Assembly (NCBI GenBank): GCA_031272375.1 | Contig: JAISTY010000126.1 | Location: 1-6,933 of the forward strand | From: Opitutaceae bacterium | GTDB taxonomy: Bacteria > Verrucomicrobiota > Verrucomicrobiia > Opitutales > Opitutaceae | Length of the DNA: 6,933 nucleotides | Reading direction: 5' to 3' | In this document: one piece after another, positions 5,288 to 6,933 of the stretch | Numbering within the stretch: the first letter of the stretch is position 1 | Layout of the letters: every line of letters begins with the position of its first letter | Made by a program: the position numbers and the translations under genes | The notes under the pieces: model-generated | Databases searched by the model: none | The model's input: only the letters and a program-made list of their open reading frames with translations | What the model was told of the DNA's origin: nothing

Positions 5288-6883
5288 ATGAAATCCAAAA
5301 AAGCCCTCTTCCGCGCCCTTTGTGTGATAACCGCCCTCGCCCCCGCCGCCCCCGCCGCGCTTCTCACCGACTCCTTCGAGTCCCCCGGCCCCGGCAACCT
5401 CCCCGCCGGCTGGCGCGCCGGCTTCCACGGCAACGTCAGCGCTTCCGTTGTCCGCGACGCCTCCGTTGCCCGCTCCGGCAACGCCTCCGTCTGCTTCGCA
5501 AACCGCTCCCCGCTCGCCGCCAATGTCTGGGTCTCCCTCACCCGCGAAACCCCCGTTCCCGTCGCCGGCCTCGACGCCCTCACCCTTTCCCTCCACGCCC
5601 GCGGCGTCGCCGCCGGTCGCGCCTTCGTCTCCGTCGTCTTCCAGCCTTCCGGCGGCGAAACACGCCTCTACCTCCCCGAGGGCGACTTCCCCTGGCGCCG
5701 AGTCGCCCAAGACATCCCCGTCCCCGACGGCGCCGCCTCCGTTATCCTCCGCATCGGCTCCGAGGCTCCGTCAACCGCCCTCCACCTCGACGACCTCTCC
5801 CTCGAACCCTGCCCCCGCAAACTCTCCGGCCTCCCCGCTCTCTTCCTCCCGCGACAACCTGCCGCCGACGGCTCCGTCCGCCTCTTCCCGTCCGCCCCGC
5901 CGCCCGACCCCGACCTCACCGTCCTCGACATCGCCCGCCTCGACCAGGACGAACAACTCCTCGCCACCACCCTCCAGGGCCTCGTCAACACCACCCGCCC
6001 GCGCCTCTACCTCGTCCACAACCCAAACGACCGCTTCTGGCTCGCGCGCCTCCTCGGGCAAAAACACATCCGCTCCGCCTCCGAACTCCCCTCCCTCGCC
6101 GCCGCCGTTGAAAAATTCCGCGGCGAAATCGCCGGCGTCACCGTCCCCGACCCCGCCGTCCCCGCCACCCGCCACACCGCCATGCTCCTCGGCGCCCTCG
6201 ACGCCACCGTCGCCACCTCCCGGCAAGCCGCCGCCCGATACAACCTCCCCGTCAAAACCGACCTCGCCGGCCGCTTCTCCAAAAACGTCCAGGCCTACCG
6301 CCACCTCTGGGAAAACCACCGCGGCCGCCTCGCCTCCCACGTCCTCGCCGTCCACCACCCCGCCATGACCCACAACGGCCCCCGCGACTACCTCGCCCAA
6401 CAGCGCGTCTTCACCTTCTGGATCTCCTCCTACGCCGACCCCCACCCCGCCGCCGACCCCGCCGCCGAAATGGAGTTCGCCGCCGAAGTCCTCGCCGCCA
6501 CGCCCCCCAACATCCCCGTCATGGGCTGGTTCTCCTTCGGCGACACCCAGGGCCTCCCCGAATACGACGCCGTCCGCCTCGTCTCCGGCTACGCGAAGTT
6601 CCTCGCCGGCTCCGAATTCAACACCAACCTCTCCCTCCTCTCCGGCATCCGCGTCCCCGCAAAAACCTTCCGCCAACGCCGCCAGCCCGCCCCGCCCGCC
6701 CCGGACACCCCCGCCGTCCTCCTCTCCTTCAGCGTCATGGATTCCGGCGACTCCCTCTGGTATTGGCAGCATTACCAGCACAAACACTGGCTCGACCCCG
6801 AGCGCGGCTCCGTCCCCGTCAACTGGTCCATGAACCCCACCCGCCCCCCCCACCTCCCCACCCGCGCCCCAAGGGTTTTTTAA
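5288..6883 (+). CDS. Secreted GxGYxYP-type putative glycoside hydrolase with N-terminal beta-sandwich domain, truncated
   Basis: The 531-aa product begins with a signal peptide (MKSKKALFRALCVITALAPA, cleavage likely after APA at 21-23), so it is exported. Residues about 25-172 look like a jelly-roll carbohydrate-binding domain: they start LLTDSFESPGPGNLPAGW and close with TALHLDDLSLEP, the usual last strand of such modules. From about 208 it resembles the GxGYxYP family: RLDQDEQLLATTLQGLVN (217-234) and RPRLYLV belong to the N-terminal domain, and VLLSFSVMDSGDSLWYW (477-493) and ERGSVPVNWSMNPT (505-518) open the C-terminal domain. Family members go on with roughly LAPGVL..YY and the GxGYxYP motif itself. 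Here the frame changes around a run of eight C at 6844-6851 and stops at 6881-6883, so the motif is missing. Activity is only predicted, since the family is assigned to glycoside hydrolases by inference. No SD is seen; an A-rich leader (AATAAAAAAACTCC) precedes the ATG. Confidence 0.85.
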   Translation: MKSKKALFRALCVITALAPAAPAALLTDSFESPGPGNLPAGWRAGFHGNVSASVVRDASVARSGNASVCFANRSPLAANVWVSLTRETPVPVAGLDALTLSLHARGVAAGRAFVSVVFQPSGGETRLYLPEGDFPWRRVAQDIPVPDGAASVILRIGSEAPSTALHLDDLSLEPCPRKLSGLPALFLPRQPAADGSVRLFPSAPPPDPDLTVLDIARLDQDEQLLATTLQGLVNTTRPRLYLVHNPNDRFWLARLLGQKHIRSASELPSLAAAVEKFRGEIAGVTVPDPAVPATRHTAMLLGALDATVATSRQAAARYNLPVKTDLAGRFSKNVQAYRHLWENHRGRLASHVLAVHHPAMTHNGPRDYLAQQRVFTFWISSYADPHPAADPAAEMEFAAEVLAATPPNIPVMGWFSFGDTQGLPEYDAVRLVSGYAKFLAGSEFNTNLSLLSGIRVPAKTFRQRRQPAPPAPDTPAVLLSFSVMDSGDSLWYWQHYQHKHWLDPERGSVPVNWSMNPTRPPHLPTRAPRVF

Positions 6884-6896
6884 AAAGCCCCCCCCC
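6844..6896. other. Homopolymer-rich end with probable frameshift in the GxGYxYP gene
   Basis: C8 (6844-6851), T6 (6876-6881), A5 (6882-6886) and C9 (6888-6896) fall within the last 90 bases, exactly where homology to the GxGYxYP C-terminal domain fades and the stop appears. The bases after the stop (6884-6933) are almost only C and A and encode no recognisable domain in any frame. Low-quality sequence at a contig end is the simplest explanation; a true disruption is possible. Confidence 0.55.
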
Positions 6897-6933
6897 ACGA
6901 CCACCACGACACCCCCAACACCCCCCACGGCTA

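Noticed and set aside
5771..6928. 385-codon minus-strand open frame, Gly/Val/Glu-rich, across the secreted-protein gene
   Set aside because: It is antisense to a gene with clear signal peptide and domain signatures. C-ending codons in that gene remove stops from the opposite strand, and the translation is low complexity with no motif.

Overview
This window looks like a contig from a GC-rich, Gram-negative bacterium, most likely a Verrucomicrobiota member (Opitutales-like). That placement is inferred, not shown by a marker gene. The grounds are an LpxD gene (lipid A, hence an outer membrane), very strong C-ending codon bias, a secreted GxGYxYP-type protein and the style of the TPR/ABC-2 permease pair. 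A gene is cut at the left edge. At the right edge the reading frame breaks down among homopolymers, as happens at a contig end.

Layout. 2-553 (+) is the 3' part of an RsmB/NOP-family rRNA m5C methyltransferase. Converging on it with a 9-bp gap is a leftward pair: lpxD (2603-1551), followed after 40 bp by prs, PRPP synthase (1510-563). Both stop codons of the convergent pair sit in one 17-bp palindrome. At 2722 a rightward vapB-vapC toxin-antitoxin pair begins, joined by an ATGA stop/start overlap. Its base and codon use differ from everything around it. The vapC frame has no stop after the PIN domain and stays open for more than 900 nt, antisense to the next gene. That gene (4214-3342, -) encodes a membrane-anchored protein with TPR-like helices. 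It lies downstream of an ABC-2 type permease gene (5162-4287, -), and the two may be co-transcribed. A 125-bp divergent spacer with five tandem 7-bp repeats separates the permease from a large secreted protein (5288-6883, +). That protein has a signal peptide, a carbohydrate-binding-like beta-sandwich and a GxGYxYP putative glycoside hydrolase domain that stops early.

The genes cover housekeeping (rRNA methylation, PRPP supply), envelope (LpxD, permease/TPR pair), a laterally acquired TA module and a secreted carbohydrate-active protein. I see no CRISPR array, tRNA, rRNA, transposase or prophage genes, and no clearly new multi-gene system. The most unusual points are the stop-less vapC, the short dispersed-type repeats at 4202-4229 and 5203-5237, and the palindrome shared by two stop codons. 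No stretch over 300 bp lacks a gene; the largest spacers are 2604-2721 and 5163-5287.
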